A stretch of DNA of 64,000 bases, taken from NCBI GenBank assembly GCA_021613375.1, contig CM038727.1:3276004-3340003 (forward strand), read 5' to 3'. Source of the DNA: Megaleporinus macrocephalus (Eukaryota; Chordata; Actinopteri; Characiformes; Anostomidae). The notes under the pieces were generated by a model that was not told the DNA's origin, ran no database searches, and saw only the letters and a list, made by a program, of their open reading frames with translations. Shown piece by piece: positions 61,830-64,000 of this stretch; position 1 is the first letter of the stretch; each line of letters opens with the position of its first letter. A program made the translations under genes and the position numbers.

Positions 61830-61863
61830 CTAATCTACATAAACATGATTATATGAATATATT
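61582..61863. repeat. 149-bp tandem duplication carrying (TAA)n
   Basis: ACTGATCAAACCCTGTTTGA through TCAGACAGATTTTCTGTCAA, an (ATA)n run and ATCTAATCTACATAAACATG occur twice with an offset of about 149 bp. The two copies are nearly identical apart from the length of the (TAA)n run. Confidence 0.93.
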
Positions 61864-62283
61864 TACTGGGTCTAACCTGCCCATTGTTAAAGTTGTGGCT
61901 CCGCCCCCGGGCCTGACACCTCCTTACAGTACAGTATATTGTGTGGAATGCTGGGTGACGGGTGTCTGTCATGGTGTTGTACTGGGCTGTGATGTAAGGT
62001 GGACGTAGGTGGGCCGCAGCTGTTAGCAGTGATCCTGGACTGCGTGAGTCTGAGTGTTCAGATGGTTTTGACACATGATCGTCACCGAGGCGGGCGTGAA
62101 CGCGACTCCTGCTTTAGCGGCGGTGGCAGTGTCAATATTTGAGGGCGGTGTTAGTGAGGACGGAGGACATTGAGCTGACTGAGACTGACAGCTCTGTTTC
62201 TGGGTGGACACGACGCTGACAGACGCTACTGAAGACCCTTGTCCAGACAATCACACCTCACACACCTTACACTCACACCAGAG

Positions 62284-62356
<73 letters not shown>

Positions 62357-62724
62357 GAGAGAGAGAGGGATTGATGGGATTGGAATCTGGGCGAGTGAAA
62401 GATTGAGCCTCAGTGTAGACAGTGACTCTCTTTCTCTCTCCCTCGTTCTCCCTGTGGACCGATCCAGAGGTGATGGATGGAGGAGAACAGGAGGACATCT
62501 GAACATCACATCCTTCCAGCCCTCTGAGAGATGGAGATGAGAGCTGAGGAGCAGAGGATCCAGAGGGCTGAGGGAGGACAGGATGGGAGGAATGGTGAGG
62601 ATCAGTCACAGAAATCTGGCTGTTACAGATGGACATGAACAGAACATCCTCAGCGCTGGAGACAAAAACAATCACTACAGAAACACCTGACAGCAGATTT
62701 CCCTACTTAGAAAACAGATACCAA
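61864..62724. other. Gene-free block with a (GA)n microsatellite
   Basis: (GA)n lies at about 62287-62354. The flanks are ordinary single-copy-looking DNA. The 149-residue minus-strand frame (62226-62675) runs through the CT complement and shows no domain. Confidence 0.45.
62287..62368. repeat. (GA)n microsatellite
   Basis: A long GA run with one GT interruption near 62354. Confidence 0.95.
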
Positions 62725-63925
62725 TAGAATAGAATAGAATAGAATAGAACATAACATAATAGAATAGAACAGAATATAACATAATAAAATACAATAGAAT
62801 ATAATAGAATAGAACAGAACATAATAGAATAGAATAGAATAGAACAGAATATAATAATATAGAATAGAACAGAACAGAATATAATAATATAGAATAGAAC
62901 AGAATATAATAATATAGAATAGAATAGAATTGAATTGAACAGAACATAATAAAATAGAATATAATAAAATAGAACATAATACAATAGAATAGAACAGAAT
63001 AGAATAGAATATAGCATAATACAATAGAATAGAATAGAATAGAACAGAACATAACATAATAGTATAGAATAGAATAGAATAGAATAGAACATAAAAGAAT
63101 AGAACATAATAGAATTGAATAGAATGGAATAGAATAGAACAAAACGTACTAGAATAGAATAGAACATAAAAGAATAGAACATAATAGAATTGAATAGAAT
63201 GGAATAGAATAGAACAAAACGTACTAGAATATAACAGAATATAATATAACAAAATACAACAGACCATAAAAGAGTAGAACAGAACAAAATAGAATAGAAC
63301 ACAATACAACATAACAGAACATAATAGAAAAGAACAGAAAAAAACATTATAGATCACTACAGAACAAAATAGAACAGAATAGAACGGAACAGAATAAAAA
63401 ATAATAGAATATAACAGAAAAGAATAGAATAGAACAGAACATAATAGAATAGAACAGAACAGAACATAACAGAATAGAACAGAACATAACATAATAGAAT
63501 ATAATAGAACACAACATAATAGAATAGAATAGAATAGAACATAAAGGAACATAATAGAATAGAACAGAGCAAAACAGAACATAATAGAATAGAATAGAAT
63601 AGAATAGAGCAAAACAGAACATAGAACATAACATAACATAACATAACAGAATAGAATAGAATAGAATAGAATAGAACAGAACAGAACAGAACATAATAGA
63701 ATAGAATAGAATAGAATAGAATAGAGCAAAACAGAACATAATAGAATAGAATAGAATACAGCAAAACAGAACATAATAGAATAGAACAGAACATAATATA
63801 ATAGAATAGAATAGAATAGAATAGAATAGAATAGAACAGAACAGAACATAATAGAATAGAACAGAGCAAAACAGAACATAATAGAATAGAATAGAATAGA
63901 ATAGAACAGAATAAAATAGAACAGT
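62725..63925. repeat. AGAAT-type pentanucleotide tract, 1.2 kb
   Basis: Units are AGAAT, AGAAC, ATAAT and AAAAC in irregular order. The minus strand gives Phe/Tyr/Ser/Leu-rich frames up to 390 codons, because the pentamer complement (ATTCT) has no stop in any frame. There is no signal of a real membrane protein. Confidence 0.96.
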
Positions 63926-64000
63926 TGCAGGATCTGATTGTACTAAAACTGGAAAAAAAATACTATAAATATATATAACAACATGTTTAAGTGTAGTTAT
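63926..64000. other. Window end, nothing recognised
   Basis: Short AT-rich flank of the pentanucleotide tract. Confidence 0.3.

Noticed and set aside
62707..63879. 390-residue minus-strand frame resembling a Phe/Tyr/Leu-rich membrane protein
   Set aside because: It is the translation of an AGAAT pentamer tract; several overlapping frames are open at once and there is no domain structure.

Overview
This is vertebrate nuclear DNA, most likely from a teleost fish. The evidence is remnants of several Tc1-like transposase lineages common in fish, a hAT element with a BED-finger-like start, non-LTR retroelement 3' ends with ATCC or CTGATT tails, and very abundant microsatellites. Bias towards an otophysan (catfish, characin or electric-fish type) is only an impression. 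I find no intact protein-coding gene, no RNA gene and no prokaryotic feature. Nearly all long open frames come from tandem repeats whose unit length is a multiple of three or that lack stop codons in any frame.

The dominant feature is tandem repetition. Adding the intervals listed here gives roughly 29-30 kb, close to half the window. In order: 33-bp array (0.6-2.5 kb), 44-bp array (3.4-4.2), TATACTA-type DNA (4.6-4.9), 25-bp array (5.5-6.05), GGTT/GGAT (7.0-7.6), GATA (8.2-8.4 and 10.1), 46/49-bp satellite (14.35-17.0), CA-rich minisatellite (17.7-18.6), 39-bp array (21.3-22.5), 20-bp satellite (25.07-27.22), GA tract (27.9-29.7), 30/33-bp array (30.45-33.5 and 34.5-36.0), 14-bp array (37.7-38.2), a second and much larger array of the 46/49-bp satellite in opposite orientation (43.75-51.86), 29-bp array (54.6-55.6), 10-bp AATACCCAAC arrays (57.2-57.7 and 58.8-59.4), and an AGAAT pentamer tract (62.7-63.9).

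Between the arrays lie transposon remnants. The clearest is a three-layer nest at 10.76-12.30 kb: a DNA transposon remnant interrupted by a hAT-like element, itself interrupted by a retroelement, with target-site duplications visible for both insertions. A related element at 60.5-61.5 kb is interrupted by a LINE 3' end. Other items are a fold-back element with near-identical 110-bp arms (19.5-20.4), a non-autonomous element with readable terminal inverted repeats (9.18-9.71), Tc1-like pseudogenes (13.8, 22.65-23.4, 41-43.3), a possible piggyBac-like element (39.2-40.0) and a possible THAP-domain fragment (38.7).

The remaining non-repetitive blocks (about 6.4-6.8, 12.6-13.6, 19.0-19.4, 23.9-24.3, 27.4-27.7, 30.0-30.4, 33.85-34.45, 37.1-37.3, 40.2-40.95, 53.5-54.4 and 55.7-56.75 kb) have balanced composition and resemble conserved non-coding DNA. 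The window is therefore probably intergenic or a very long intron near a regulated gene. Comparative alignment is needed to confirm that.

The most interesting observations are: a 20-bp satellite of about 108 units whose monomer is the pol III A-box segment of the adjoining tRNA-derived SINE; the same 46/49-bp satellite as two arrays in opposite orientation 27 kb apart; the nested insertions; and a 2.8-kb decapeptide repeat that keeps one reading frame with few stops.
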